DNA of 64,000 bases from Inquilinus ginsengisoli_A (GTDB lineage Bacteria; Pseudomonadota; Alphaproteobacteria; DSM-16000; Inquilinaceae): NCBI RefSeq assembly GCF_031453975.1, contig NZ_JAVDPW010000005.1:310001-374000 (forward strand). The letters run 5' to 3'. The notes below the pieces were generated by a model. The model searched no databases. It saw only the letters and a list, made by a program, of their open reading frames with translations, and was not told the origin of the DNA. Below are positions 43,151 to 51,064 of this stretch, piece by piece (the first letter of the stretch is position 1; the number at the start of each line of letters is the position of its first letter). Made by a program: the position numbers and the translations under genes.

Positions 43151-43840
43151 ATGTCGCGCAACACTCCGACGATCGTGCTGGTTCACGGGGCCTGGGCGGA
43201 CGGCTCGTCCTGGGCCCGGGTGATCGGCCCGCTGCAGCAGCAGGGCTTCACGGTGCATGCGGCGCCCCTGCCGCTGACGTCCCTGGACGATGACGTGACG
43301 GCGCTCGACCGGACGCTGGAGCGGATCGACGGTCCGGTCGTGCTGGTGGCGCATGCCTATGCCGGCGCTGTCATCGCCGGGACGCGCAATGAGAAGGTCC
43401 GGTCGCTGGTCTATATCGCGGCGCTGGCCCCGGATGAGGGCGAGACGGTCGCGGACGTGTTCTATCGCGCCGAGCCGCATCCACAGGCGCCGAAGCTGGC
43501 ACCCGATGACCATGGGTTGATCTGGCTGCCCGAAGGCGCGTTCGCCGCGGCCTTCGCGCAGGACGCCGCGGTTGAGGAGCAGGCGCTGTTGGCCGCCGTG
43601 CAGCGGCCGATCGCCGTGCCGTGCATCAGCACCCCGGCCGGCCGGCCGCTGTGGCGGGACCGGCCGAGCTGGTTCCTGGTGGCGGAGGAGGACCGGATGA
43701 TCGTGGCGGAGACGCAGCGCTTCATGGCGACGCGGATGGGCGCGCAGATCCTCGCCGCCCCGGTCGACCACAGCCCCATGGTCACCGCCCCCGAGATCGT
43801 CCTGGGCGTCATCGCCGACGCCGCCCGGGCCACGGCCTGA
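43151..43840 (+). CDS. Alpha/beta hydrolase fold protein without nucleophile Ser
   Basis: 229 residues from ATG 43151 behind a good AGGAGG. The fold is clear: oxyanion-region LVHGAWADGSSW (about 10-21), VLVAHAYAGAVI (about 64-75), the acidic residue in VAEEDRM and the His in VDHSPM. The nucleophile elbow reads H-A-Y-A-G, where esterases of this type have H-S-Y-G-G, so Ala69 replaces the catalytic Ser. The Asp and His positions are kept. It may be a non-hydrolytic or cofactor-independent relative, or a binding protein. It is divergent from the CGNR gene and followed by a second hydrolase. Confidence 0.85.
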   Translation: MSRNTPTIVLVHGAWADGSSWARVIGPLQQQGFTVHAAPLPLTSLDDDVTALDRTLERIDGPVVLVAHAYAGAVIAGTRNEKVRSLVYIAALAPDEGETVADVFYRAEPHPQAPKLAPDDHGLIWLPEGAFAAAFAQDAAVEEQALLAAVQRPIAVPCISTPAGRPLWRDRPSWFLVAEEDRMIVAETQRFMATRMGAQILAAPVDHSPMVTAPEIVLGVIADAARATA

Positions 43841-43858
43841 TGGCCCCGGCGTATCTAC

Positions 43859-43889
43859 ATAACCTCAATGTCTCGTCTTAATTGGTTAT
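43859..43889. promoter_or_regulatory. RTAAC-N19-GTTAY operator, site C
   Basis: ATAACC (43859-43864) and GGTTAT (43884-43889) form a perfect inverted hexamer with 19 bases between, the same geometry as site B. It lies 49 bp upstream of the second hydrolase start and implies a separate, co-regulated promoter. Confidence 0.75.
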
Positions 43890-43938
43890 CAAAAACTCGG
43901 TCGGTCCCACAGCCGGCCCATTCCACGGAGACTTCGCC

Positions 43939-44793
43939 ATGACCCAGATCCGATACCGCAAGGCCGATGTCGAGGGCATCAATGTCTTCTACCGCGAGGC
44001 CGGCTCGCCCGCCGCCCCCAAGCTGCTGCTGCTGCACGGCTTCCCCAGCTCCAGCCACATGTTCCGGGACCTGATCCCGTTGCTGGCCGACCGCTTCCAC
44101 ATCGTCGCGCCCGACCTGCCGGGCTTCGGCCGGTCGGACATGCCGTCCCGGAGCGAGTTTGCCTACACCTTCGACCATATCGCCGGCGTGATCGATCGCT
44201 TCACCGAGGTGGTCGGACTCAACCGCTTCGCGGTCTACGTGTTCGATTACGGCGCGCCGACGGGCTTCCGCATCGCCGCGAAGCATCCGGACCGCATCAC
44301 CGCGATCATCACCCAGAACGGCAACGCCTATGAGGAGGGGCTGAGCGAGGGCTGGAACCCGATCCGCGCCTATTGGCAGGAGCCGTCGGCCGCCAACCGC
44401 GACGCCCTGCGGGCGTTCCTGGCCCCCGAAACCACTCGCTGGCAATACACCCATGGCGTGGCCGACGAGACGTTGGTGTCCCCGGACGGCTCCTCGCTCG
44501 ACGATTTCTACCTGGCCCGGCCTGGCGCCGATGAGGTGCAGCTCGACCTGTTCCTCGACTACGCCAGCAACGTCGCGCTCTACCCGGACTTCCAGGCCTA
44601 TTTCCGCACCCACCGGCCGCCGCTGCTGGCGGTGTGGGGCAAGAACGACCCGTTCTTCCTGCCACCCGGCGCCGAGGCCTTCAGGCGCGACATCCCGGAC
44701 GCCGAGATCCGCTTCTTCGACACCGGGCATTTCGCGCTGGAGACGCATGCCCGCGAGATCGCCGACGCGATCCGGGTCTTCCTCGCTCCCTGA
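43939..44793 (+). CDS. Alpha/beta hydrolase, haloalkane dehalogenase/epoxide hydrolase-like
   Basis: 284 residues from ATG 43939 with GGAG upstream. Seen: LLLLHGFPSSSHMFRDLIP (HGFP oxyanion motif, about 31-49), PDLPGFGRSDMP, and the nucleophile elbow AVYVFDYGAPTGFR with Asp in place of Ser, as in haloalkane dehalogenases and epoxide hydrolases. A helical cap follows. The acid and base are in WGKNDPFF and DTGHFALE. Cytoplasmic, no signal. Operator site C lies upstream. The substrate is probably a small halogenated, epoxide or ester compound; the family does not settle it. Confidence 0.88.
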   Translation: MTQIRYRKADVEGINVFYREAGSPAAPKLLLLHGFPSSSHMFRDLIPLLADRFHIVAPDLPGFGRSDMPSRSEFAYTFDHIAGVIDRFTEVVGLNRFAVYVFDYGAPTGFRIAAKHPDRITAIITQNGNAYEEGLSEGWNPIRAYWQEPSAANRDALRAFLAPETTRWQYTHGVADETLVSPDGSSLDDFYLARPGADEVQLDLFLDYASNVALYPDFQAYFRTHRPPLLAVWGKNDPFFLPPGAEAFRRDIPDAEIRFFDTGHFALETHAREIADAIRVFLAP

Positions 44794-44816
44794 ACCGACA
44801 CACCGCGCGTCATTCA

Positions 44817-44832
44817 TTGAACGGTCGGTCAA
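44817..44832. promoter_or_regulatory. Possible operator before the SDR gene
   Basis: TTGA-ACGGTCGG-TCAA with an internal CGGTCGGTC, about 24 bp before the SDR start. It resembles TetR-type sites and lacks the RTAACC half-sites found before the two hydrolases. Weak evidence. Confidence 0.3.
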
Positions 44833-44856
44833 ACAATTAAGCCACGGAGCAGCGCC

Positions 44857-45627
44857 ATGACCATGTCAGTCGCCATCGTGACTGGTGCCAGCCAGGGCAT
44901 CGGCCGTGCCACCGCCATCCGCCTGGCCCGGGATTTCTCCGCGATCGTGCTGGTCGCCCGCAATCAGGCGAAGCTGGAGGAGGTGGCGGTGGAGGTGAAA
45001 TCCGCCGGCGCCGAACCGCTGGTGATCGATGCGGACCTCGCCGAGGCGCCGGTCGCGCAGGACGTCGTCGCCAGCAGCCTGGCGGCCTTCGGCCGGATCG
45101 ACGCGCTGCTGAACATCGCCGGGGCGGTGCCGCAGGTCGATCTGTTTGAGATGACCGATGAGCAGTGGGAAGGCGGCCTGGCGCTCAAGCTCCACGGCGC
45201 GCGCCGGCTGACCATCGCGGCCTGGCCGGCGTTGAGGGAGGCCGGCGGGTCCGTCGTGCTGATGTCCGGCAACTCCGCCGAGTTCCCGAAGGCGCCCTAT
45301 GCCGCGGTCGGCACCATCAACGCCGCCATCGTGGCGATGGCCAAGGCGTTCTCCGATCGCGGCATCGCCGATGGCGTCCAGGTCAACAGCGTGCTGCCGG
45401 GCCCGGTCATGACCGGCCGCCGGCAATCGTATCTCCAGCACTGGGCGCCGCTGCACGGCATGACCGTCGAGCAGGCGACCGCCGCCTTCCCGAAGGAGGC
45501 CGGCATCGCCCGCTACGGGGAGCCGGAGGAGATCGCCGAGCTGATGGCCTTCCTGGTGTCCCCCGGAGCGCGCTGGATGACCGGTTCGGCACTGCGGATG
45601 GATGGCGGCGAGGTCAAGTCGATCTGA
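44857..45627 (+). CDS. SDR-family oxidoreductase with altered YxxxK motif
   Basis: 256 residues from ATG 44857 with CACGGAG upstream (ATG 44863 also in frame). A classical-SDR Rossmann motif TGASQGIG (9-16) and an NIAGA variant of NNAG (86-90) are present. The catalytic region reads SGNSAEFPKAPYAAVGTIN: Tyr148 is kept, but the Lys four residues on is Gly152. The C-terminal WMTGSALRMDGGE is typical. Loss of Lys would weaken classical catalysis, so it may use another residue or another reaction. It follows the two hydrolases in the same direction. Confidence 0.87.
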   Translation: MTMSVAIVTGASQGIGRATAIRLARDFSAIVLVARNQAKLEEVAVEVKSAGAEPLVIDADLAEAPVAQDVVASSLAAFGRIDALLNIAGAVPQVDLFEMTDEQWEGGLALKLHGARRLTIAAWPALREAGGSVVLMSGNSAEFPKAPYAAVGTINAAIVAMAKAFSDRGIADGVQVNSVLPGPVMTGRRQSYLQHWAPLHGMTVEQATAAFPKEAGIARYGEPEEIAELMAFLVSPGARWMTGSALRMDGGEVKSI

Positions 45628-45650
45628 CTTGGCAGCAAAGGCCATGAGAG

Positions 45651-45683
45651 CGGGCTCGCCATCGGGATGTGATGGCGAGCCCG
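45651..45683. terminator. Bidirectional hairpin terminator
   Basis: A perfect 13-bp stem (CGGGCTCGCCATC, 45651-45663, with GATGGCGAGCCCG, 45671-45683) and a 7-base loop. It lies between the convergent SDR and CsbD genes. The T-run is short on either side, but the position and stability fit a shared terminator. Confidence 0.8.
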
Positions 45684-45731
45684 ATCTTCAATGCAGGGAT
45701 AGGATCGGAGGATGGACCTCCGCGCCGCGCC

Positions 45732-45914
45732 CTATCGCTTGACGGCGTCCCGAACGGCATCCTTGGCCTTGCCGACTTCCTTCTGCACCTTGCCTTCGAC
45801 CTTGTCGGCCTTGCCGTCGGCCTGAAGGTTGCGGTCGCCGGTCACCTTGCCCGCGGCATCCTTCACGGCGCCCTTGGCCTGCTTGGCGGCGCCTGCGATG
45901 CGATCCTTGTCCAT
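45732..45914 (-). CDS. CsbD family stress-response protein
   Basis: 60 residues from ATG 45914 with GGAG upstream on the minus strand. Highly charged and Lys/Ala/Gly-rich with the CsbD pattern: DKDRIAGAAKQAKGAVKDAAGKVTGD followed by ADKVEGKVQKEVGKAKDAV. CsbD-like proteins accumulate under general stress; the molecular function is unknown. A GGAAC box upstream (45968-45972, minus strand) suggests control by the alphaproteobacterial general-stress sigma factor EcfG. Confidence 0.9.
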   Translation of the reverse strand: MDKDRIAGAAKQAKGAVKDAAGKVTGDRNLQADGKADKVEGKVQKEVGKAKDAVRDAVKR

Positions 45915-45945
45915 GTCGAGTCTCCATGATTGCCAGTATCAAGGC

Positions 45946-45972
45946 AATGTGTGCCGACCTTAATTCGTTCCG
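45946..45972 (-). promoter_or_regulatory. Possible EcfG-type promoter for csbD
   Basis: On the minus strand GGAAC (45972-45968), then 19 bases, then ATT (45948-45946), 31 bp from the CsbD start. The EcfG consensus is GGAAC-N18/19-GTT, so one -10 base differs. Assignment is tentative. Confidence 0.35.
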
Positions 45973-46104
45973 CTGTTGCGCCTGACGTCAGAAGAAATAA
46001 TGCGAATTCAATCCAAGGCGCAGCGATGCGGTGCGGCCGGACTGAATATCTTCGTGATACATCAAAAGTTAACTTTAAGGAGCTGCGTAATTTATTTACC
46101 AGAC

Positions 46105-46130
46105 GGAACCGAACGGTCGTTGCCCTCATT
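46105..46130 (+). promoter_or_regulatory. Possible EcfG-type promoter for the PepSY-like gene
   Basis: GGAAC (46105-46109), 18 bases, ATT (46128-46130), 34 bp before ATG 46165. The same G-to-A change in the -10 is seen in the csbD promoter candidate. A stretch of T follows. Confidence 0.35.
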
Positions 46131-46164
46131 TTCTTTGCATAGATGTTCCTTCCGGAGATTGAAG

Positions 46165-46497
46165 ATGATCCGCACAGCGATCCTTGCCGCGATCCTTTCC
46201 GCCACGTCCGGCGTGGCGGCCACGGCCCAGACGACGACCGCGCCCGCCACTGGCGCCACGACGGACACCACGATGGAGGCGAAGCAGGGCGTTGTCCTGG
46301 CGTCGCCCGGCGAACTTAAGAAAGGCGCCAACAGCTTCACCGAAGCCCAGGCGAAATCCAGGCTCGAGGGCTTCGGTTTCACCAGCGTCACCGCGCTGAC
46401 CAAGGACGTGGACGGGGTGTGGTGGGCGACGGCGTCCAAGGACGCCAAGAGCGTCAAGGTCGGCCTCGATTATCAGGGCAACATCGCCGCCGAGTAG
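46165..46497 (+). CDS. Secreted PepSY-like small protein
   Basis: 110 residues from ATG 46165. A Sec signal peptide (about 1-22, cut after a TAQ/AAT region) is followed by a Thr/Ala-rich linker and one PepSY-like domain: SFTEAQAKSRLEGFGFTSVT, then KDVDGVWWATASKDAKSVKVGLDYQGNIA. Such small periplasmic proteins may bind or inhibit peptidases or membrane partners. It lies in a group of stress-type genes. The family assignment is by pattern only. Confidence 0.75.
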   Translation: MIRTAILAAILSATSGVAATAQTTTAPATGATTDTTMEAKQGVVLASPGELKKGANSFTEAQAKSRLEGFGFTSVTALTKDVDGVWWATASKDAKSVKVGLDYQGNIAAE

Positions 46498-46553
46498 GCC
46501 GCGCCCCGTTGCAAAACCATCCGCCGCCGGCGGATCATTCAAGGAGAAGATCA

Positions 46554-47171
46554 ATGGCACGCATCGCCATCACGGGGCTGTTCGATCGCCGCGAAGACGC
46601 CGCCGAGGCCCGCCGGGACATCGAGTCCCTCGGCGTGCCGCGGGATGACATCGGCCTTATCGTCAACAATGTCGACGATGACGACGCCGATGGCCCCTCA
46701 AACGCGGGGGCAGGGGCTGGCACGGGCGCTGGAATCGGCACCGTCCTCGGCGGCGGGGCCGGGCTCCTGACCGGACTCGGCATCATGGCCATCCCCGGCG
46801 TCGGCCCCATCGTCGCCGCCGGTTGGTTGGCCGCCACCGTTGCCGGCGCGGCGGTCGGCGCGGTCGCCGGTGGCGCAGCGGGCGGACTGATGGGGGCCAT
46901 GACGCATGCCGGCGTCGACGAGGGTGCCGCCCATGTCTACGCCGAGGGCGTGCGCCGCGGCGGCACCGTCCTGACGGTCCAGGTGGATGAGGCGCGGGCC
47001 CGCGAGATCGAGCGCATTCTGCTGGATCATGGAGCGGTCGACGCCGAGGCTCGCGGAGAGGCCTACCGCTCGTCCGGATGGCGGCAATACGACCCCGCGG
47101 CCCCGGCCTATACCCCGGAGGAGATCGCCCGCGAGCGCGACCTCTATGGCCGCGGCGATCCCAGGGTCTGA
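46554..47171 (+). CDS. Glycine-zipper stress protein (YflT/general-stress-like)
   Basis: 205 residues from ATG 46554 with AGGAG upstream. The N-terminal alpha/beta region (ITGLFDRREDAAEARRDIESLGV) resembles the general stress protein 17M/YflT type. A central Gly/Ala-rich, membrane-inserting glycine zipper (about residues 55-120) follows, then a TVLTVQVDEARAREIERIL strand-helix and a charged tail (TPEEIARERDLYG). The zipper may insert into membranes. It follows the PepSY-like gene by 56 nt and is probably co-transcribed with it. The role is inferred from family resemblance only. Confidence 0.78.
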   Translation: MARIAITGLFDRREDAAEARRDIESLGVPRDDIGLIVNNVDDDDADGPSNAGAGAGTGAGIGTVLGGGAGLLTGLGIMAIPGVGPIVAAGWLAATVAGAAVGAVAGGAAGGLMGAMTHAGVDEGAAHVYAEGVRRGGTVLTVQVDEARAREIERILLDHGAVDAEARGEAYRSSGWRQYDPAAPAYTPEEIARERDLYGRGDPRV

Positions 47172-47194
47172 TCGCAGGGACCAGGCCGGTCTAT

Positions 47195-47230
47195 CGGACG
47201 AGGCAGCGCCTGCGGGCGACGCCTCGTCCG
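47195..47230. terminator. Hairpin between convergent genes
   Basis: The perfect 10-bp arms CGGACGAGGC (47195-47204) and GCCTCGTCCG (47221-47230) enclose a 16-base GC-rich loop. It lies between the stress-protein stop and the SDR stop. No T-run is visible, so termination is plausible but not certain. Confidence 0.45.
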
Positions 47231-47266
47231 GGAACGCCCTGCCCCCTCCGCCTCCTTCGCCGTCAC

Positions 47267-48019
47267 TCAGAACCCGACCCCGCCATTGATCTGCATAATC
47301 TCGCCGGCCAGGTAGGAGGCGTGGTCCGAGGCGAGGTACAGCACGGCGTCCGCCACGTCCTGCGGCGTCCCCTCGCGGCGCAGCGGCGTCTTCTCCACGG
47401 CGGCGGCGCGGCCTTCCGGGGTGTTGAAGGTGTCGTGGAAGCGCGTGCCGATCAGGCCGGGCGCGACGCCGTTGACGCGGATGCCCAGCGGCCCGACCTC
47501 CTTGGCCAGGCTGCGGGTGAAGGTCGCCACCGCCCCCTTGGTCGCCGCATAGTGGGCGGCGCCGAAGCCGCCGCCGTCGAACGCCGCCAGCGACGACATG
47601 GTGACGATGGCGCCCGAACGGCGCGGCTCCATCGACCGCAGGGCGGCTTGGCAGCACAGGAAGGTGCTGGTCAGGTTGATGGCGATCGCCTGCTGCCACA
47701 GCTCGAGACTGGTGTCGACGCAGCGGCTGCGCTTCAGCAGGCCGCCGGCATTGGCGAACAGGATGTCGACCGGCCCGAGATCGCGTTCGACCCGGGCGAA
47801 GACCTCGGTCACCGCCTCGGGACGGGTGACATCGGCCTGCAGGGCGAGGCCTTTCACGCCCTCCGCGGCGAACTCCTGCACGATGGCATCGGCCTCGTCC
47901 CGGCTGGTGGCGTAGGTGAAGGCCACCTTGGCGCCGGCCTTGGCGAAGGCGCGCGTGGTCGCGCCGCCGATCCCGGAGGCCCCGCCGGTGACGAGCACGA
48001 CCTTGTCCTGGAAGCTCAT
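47267..48019 (-). CDS. SDR-family oxidoreductase (FabG-like)
   Basis: 250 residues from ATG 48019. It is a complete classical SDR: TGGASGIGG (11-19), NAG in LFANAGGL, catalytic Ser in VTMSSLAAF, YAATK (active-site Tyr and Lys), and a C-terminal GEIMQINGG. It is NAD(P)-dependent, acting on a secondary alcohol or ketone. It is the last gene of the minus-strand set with a 2-hydroxyacid dehydrogenase and a second SDR under a LacI regulator, so it probably oxidises a sugar or polyol intermediate. Confidence 0.92.
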   Translation of the reverse strand: MSFQDKVVLVTGGASGIGGATTRAFAKAGAKVAFTYATSRDEADAIVQEFAAEGVKGLALQADVTRPEAVTEVFARVERDLGPVDILFANAGGLLKRSRCVDTSLELWQQAIAINLTSTFLCCQAALRSMEPRRSGAIVTMSSLAAFDGGGFGAAHYAATKGAVATFTRSLAKEVGPLGIRVNGVAPGLIGTRFHDTFNTPEGRAAAVEKTPLRREGTPQDVADAVLYLASDHASYLAGEIMQINGGVGF

Positions 48020-48034
48020 GTCTGGGTCCTTCTC

Positions 48035-49072
48035 TCAAGCCATGGTCGCGAGCATCGCGGGCGTCACCGGGTGGCGCAGCGGTTCGCCGGCGAGGAAGCG
48101 GCAGATCTCGTCGACCGTGGTCGCCCCCTGGCGCTTGTGCGAATCCGCGGTGTGGCCGGCGGCGTGCGGCGACAGCACGACATTCGGCAGCGTCCGGAAC
48201 GGGCTGTCGGCCGGCAGCGGCTCCTGGTCGAAGACATCGAGCGCCGCCTGGAACCGGCCGGTGCGCAGGGCGGCCAGCAGCGCCGCCTCGTCGACCAGCG
48301 AAGGGCGGCTGGTGTTGATGAACAGGCTGCCATCGCGCAGCCGCGCCAGCTGTGCCGCGCCGATCATGTGCCGGGTCTCCGGCAGCGCCGGCGCATGCAG
48401 CGAGACGATGTCGCAGGCGCCCAGCAGCTCGTCGAGGCCGGCGCGCTCGACGCCGAGTTCCGCTGCCTTCTCCGCCGACAGGAAGGGGTCGAACACCAGG
48501 ACGCGCGAGCCGAAGGCCCGGAACAGCTTGATCACCAGCCGCCCGACATAGCCGGCGCCGACGAGACCGACGGTCTGTTCGCCCAGCAGCCGGCCGAGAT
48601 GCCGCGCCCGCAGGTCGAGCCAGCCTTCGTTGGCCTTCATGCCGGCATCGTGGCGGTGCGGCTCACGCAGGATCGACAGGGTCTGCGCGATCACGAACTC
48701 GGCCACGGATTCGGCGATATGCACCGCGGCATGGGTCACCTGCAGGCGGCCGCTCTCGATCGCCGCGGGCGGCACCAGGCGGCGGACGCTGCCGGCGGAA
48801 TGGGCGACCAGCCCGAGCTCCGGCCGCGCGGCCAGCACGTCGTCGCCGATCGGCGGCGTGCCCCAGCCGGTCAGCGCCGCGCCGGCGCCGTCGAGCAGCT
48901 GGACCAGGTTGGCGGGCGTCAGTTCGCCGGCGGCCGGGGCGCGCACCGTGGCGACCGCGGCCAGCTTCTCCTCCGCCGCGGGCGGGATCATCTGTACCCG
49001 CATCTCCGGGGTCAGCAGCAGGGCGACCACCGGCCGCGAGTCTCCTGAATGGGTTCGACCGGCGGTCGACAT
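48035..49072 (-). CDS. D-isomer-specific 2-hydroxyacid dehydrogenase family protein
   Basis: About 345 residues from ATG 49072, favoured because GGAGAGG is well spaced; ATG 49078 is the alternative. Seen: the NAD motif GLVGAGYVGRLVIKLFRAFG, catalytic Arg in INTSRPSLVDEAAL, Glu in FDQEPLPADSP and His in LSPHAAGHTADS, the canonical triad. It interconverts a 2-hydroxyacid and a 2-keto acid. It lies between two SDR genes with a 46-nt gap to the upstream one. Confidence 0.9.
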   Translation of the reverse strand: MSTAGRTHSGDSRPVVALLLTPEMRVQMIPPAAEEKLAAVATVRAPAAGELTPANLVQLLDGAGAALTGWGTPPIGDDVLAARPELGLVAHSAGSVRRLVPPAAIESGRLQVTHAAVHIAESVAEFVIAQTLSILREPHRHDAGMKANEGWLDLRARHLGRLLGEQTVGLVGAGYVGRLVIKLFRAFGSRVLVFDPFLSAEKAAELGVERAGLDELLGACDIVSLHAPALPETRHMIGAAQLARLRDGSLFINTSRPSLVDEAALLAALRTGRFQAALDVFDQEPLPADSPFRTLPNVVLSPHAAGHTADSHKRQGATTVDEICRFLAGEPLRHPVTPAMLATMA

Positions 49073-49118
49073 CGGCATTCCTCTCCGTGTGTGGTGCTCG
49101 TCCCTCTTTTGGGGACGG

Positions 49119-49862
49119 TCAGCTGCGGCTGGGCTGCAGCACGATTTCGGCGACATGGGCGCGGGCCGGCAGGCCCATCACGAACAGGCAGGCGGCGGCG
49201 ACGTCGTCGGGCTGCAGCGCGGCCCGGCGGCTTTCCGCCGGCACCGGCACCGGCCGCTTGTCGAGCAGCGGCGTGTCGGTCATGCCCGGCAGGATCGCGG
49301 TCAGGCGCAGGCCGTTCTCGCGCTCCTCCTCCATCACCGCATGGGTCAGCGCCACCACCCCGGCCTTGGTCGCCTGGTAGGCGGCGCCGGAGCGATCGGC
49401 CTTGCGCGCGGCCACCGAGGAGATGTGGATGATCAGACCCTGCCGGCGGGCCCGCATGCCGGGCACCACCGCCCGGGTGAGGTTGAAGGCGGCGTTGAGG
49501 TTGGCGTCCACCATGCCGGCCCAGCTATCGGGCGTCAGCTCGCCGAAGGCGCGGCCGACGATGTTGGTGCCGACCGAGTTGACGACGATGTCCAGCCCGG
49601 ACAGCGCGTCGCCACGCGGGGCCAGCGCCGCCTCCAGCGCGGCCGCGTCGGCGGCGTCCACCGCGATGACGGCGGCCGGCCGGTCCGGCGCGATGCCGCG
49701 GATCTCGGCCGCGACCGCGTCCAGCCGCGCGCGGTCGCGGCCGAGCAGCAGCAGCGCGCCGCCCTCCCGCGCCACGGCCAGCGCGGTCGCGCGCCCCATG
49801 CCGCTGCTGGCGCCGGCGACGAGGATCGTCCGCCCGGCGAGGAAACCCTGTCCCACCATCAT
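49119..49862 (-). CDS. SDR-family oxidoreductase
   Basis: 247 residues from ATG 49862, overlapping the LacI stop by 4 nt. Classical SDR: AGASSGMGRA (17-26), a NSVGTN variant of NNAG, Ser in HISSVAAR, and YQATK with Tyr/Lys. The C-terminus (HVAEIVLQPSRS) fits an adenine- or substrate-binding strand of FabG-like enzymes. It is the first enzyme gene after its regulator. Confidence 0.9.
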   Translation of the reverse strand: MMVGQGFLAGRTILVAGASSGMGRATALAVAREGGALLLLGRDRARLDAVAAEIRGIAPDRPAAVIAVDAADAAALEAALAPRGDALSGLDIVVNSVGTNIVGRAFGELTPDSWAGMVDANLNAAFNLTRAVVPGMRARRQGLIIHISSVAARKADRSGAAYQATKAGVVALTHAVMEEERENGLRLTAILPGMTDTPLLDKRPVPVPAESRRAALQPDDVAAACLFVMGLPARAHVAEIVLQPSRS

Positions 49863-50938
49863 CTGGCTCCGTTGTTCGGATGCGTGCGGTCGCGCGGCGG
49901 CGCCGTCGACGCCCGCACGATCAGCTGGGGCGTGGCGCTGACATGCGGCTCCGCCCCCTCGTTGGTGCCCTCGAGCACCCGGATCAGCGCCTGCACCGCG
50001 GTCTCGGCCATGGCGGCCAGCGGCTGGCGCACCGTGGTCAGCGCCGGGTGCACCACCGCGGCCAGGTCGATGTCGTCGAAGCCGACGACCGAGATGTCGC
50101 CCGGGATGCTGGCGCCGAGGTCACGCGCGCCGGCATAGCCGCCGATCGCATACATGTCGTTGATGGTGACCACGGCGGTCGGCGGGTCGTCGCGGCTGAG
50201 CAGCTCGCGGATGCCGATGCGCCCGAGCTCCGGCCCTTCGGTGTCGCCATAGCCGCCGATGCCGGCGCCCTGCCAGACCAGGTCGGGATCCAGCTCCAGC
50301 CCGGCCTTCGCCATCGCCGCGCGCAGCCCGTTCAGGCGGCCAACCCGGCTCGAGGTCTTGATCGGCCCGGAGATGAAGCCGATGCGGCGGTGGCCGAGGC
50401 CGACGAGATGCTGGCCGGCCAGCTTGCCGCCGAGCTCGTTGTCGATGCTGACGCTGCAGGCCACCACCTCCTCGGCGCCATGGCCGCGCCGGTCGAAGGC
50501 GGCGACCACCAGGCCGCGCCGGGTCAGGTGGCTGAGATGGTCGAAGGACAGCGGCGAGGAGCTGAAGATGACGCCGCGCACGCCGGAGGCGAGCAGCGTC
50601 TCGGCATAACGGGTCTCCAGCTGCGGGTCGCGCTCGGCGTTGCAGAACAGGACCTTGTAGCCCAGCGCCGTCGCCGCGCGCTCGACCCGGTGGGCCAGCG
50701 CGCCCCAGAACGGGTTGGCGACCGACGGCACGATCAGCCCGATGGTGCGGTTGCGGCCGGATTTGAACTGCTGGGCCAGGGCGTTCGGGGTGTAGCCCAG
50801 CTCCTCGATGGCGCGCAGGACGCGGGCCTTGGTCTCAGCCTGCATGCGCTCGTGACGGCCGTTGAGCACGTTGGAGACCGTGCTCGCCGACACGCCCGCC
50901 ACCCGCGCCACGTCATGAATGCTCGCCACGATGTCCAC
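49859..50938 (-). CDS. LacI family transcriptional regulator (sugar ABC locus)
   Basis: About 359 residues from GTG 50938; GTG 50929 and a TTG further upstream are alternatives. The helix-turn-helix (SIHDVARVAGVSASTVSNVL) and hinge (ELGYTPNALAQQFKSGR) lie at the N-terminus, then a sugar-binding PBP-like domain (IGLIVPSVANPFWGAL, AVVTINDMYAIGGYAG). It is divergent from a CUT1 sugar transporter and heads a catabolic gene set. Two 10/12-match palindromes of TGCAACGTTGCA lie in the shared region and are the likely binding sites. Confidence 0.92.
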   Translation of the reverse strand: MDIVASIHDVARVAGVSASTVSNVLNGRHERMQAETKARVLRAIEELGYTPNALAQQFKSGRNRTIGLIVPSVANPFWGALAHRVERAATALGYKVLFCNAERDPQLETRYAETLLASGVRGVIFSSSPLSFDHLSHLTRRGLVVAAFDRRGHGAEEVVACSVSIDNELGGKLAGQHLVGLGHRRIGFISGPIKTSSRVGRLNGLRAAMAKAGLELDPDLVWQGAGIGGYGDTEGPELGRIGIRELLSRDDPPTAVVTINDMYAIGGYAGARDLGASIPGDISVVGFDDIDLAAVVHPALTTVRQPLAAMAETAVQALIRVLEGTNEGAEPHVSATPQLIVRASTAPPRDRTHPNNGAR

Positions 50939-50975
50939 CGATCCCCGACGGCCGCTCTGGCAACGGCCGCTCTTG

Positions 50976-50987
50976 TGCAACGTTTTA
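50976..50987. promoter_or_regulatory. LacI-type operator, copy 1
   Basis: TGCAACGTTTTA matches 10 of 12 positions of the CG-centred palindrome TGCAACGTTGCA. It lies 38 bp upstream of the LacI gene's GTG. Confidence 0.6.
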
Positions 50988-51064
50988 TCAGCAATAGCGC
51001 CAGCGTGGCGGCCGTGTCAAATGGCTGAATAGGCCCTTCGGATAAGGCTGCCAAAATCTGCGGG

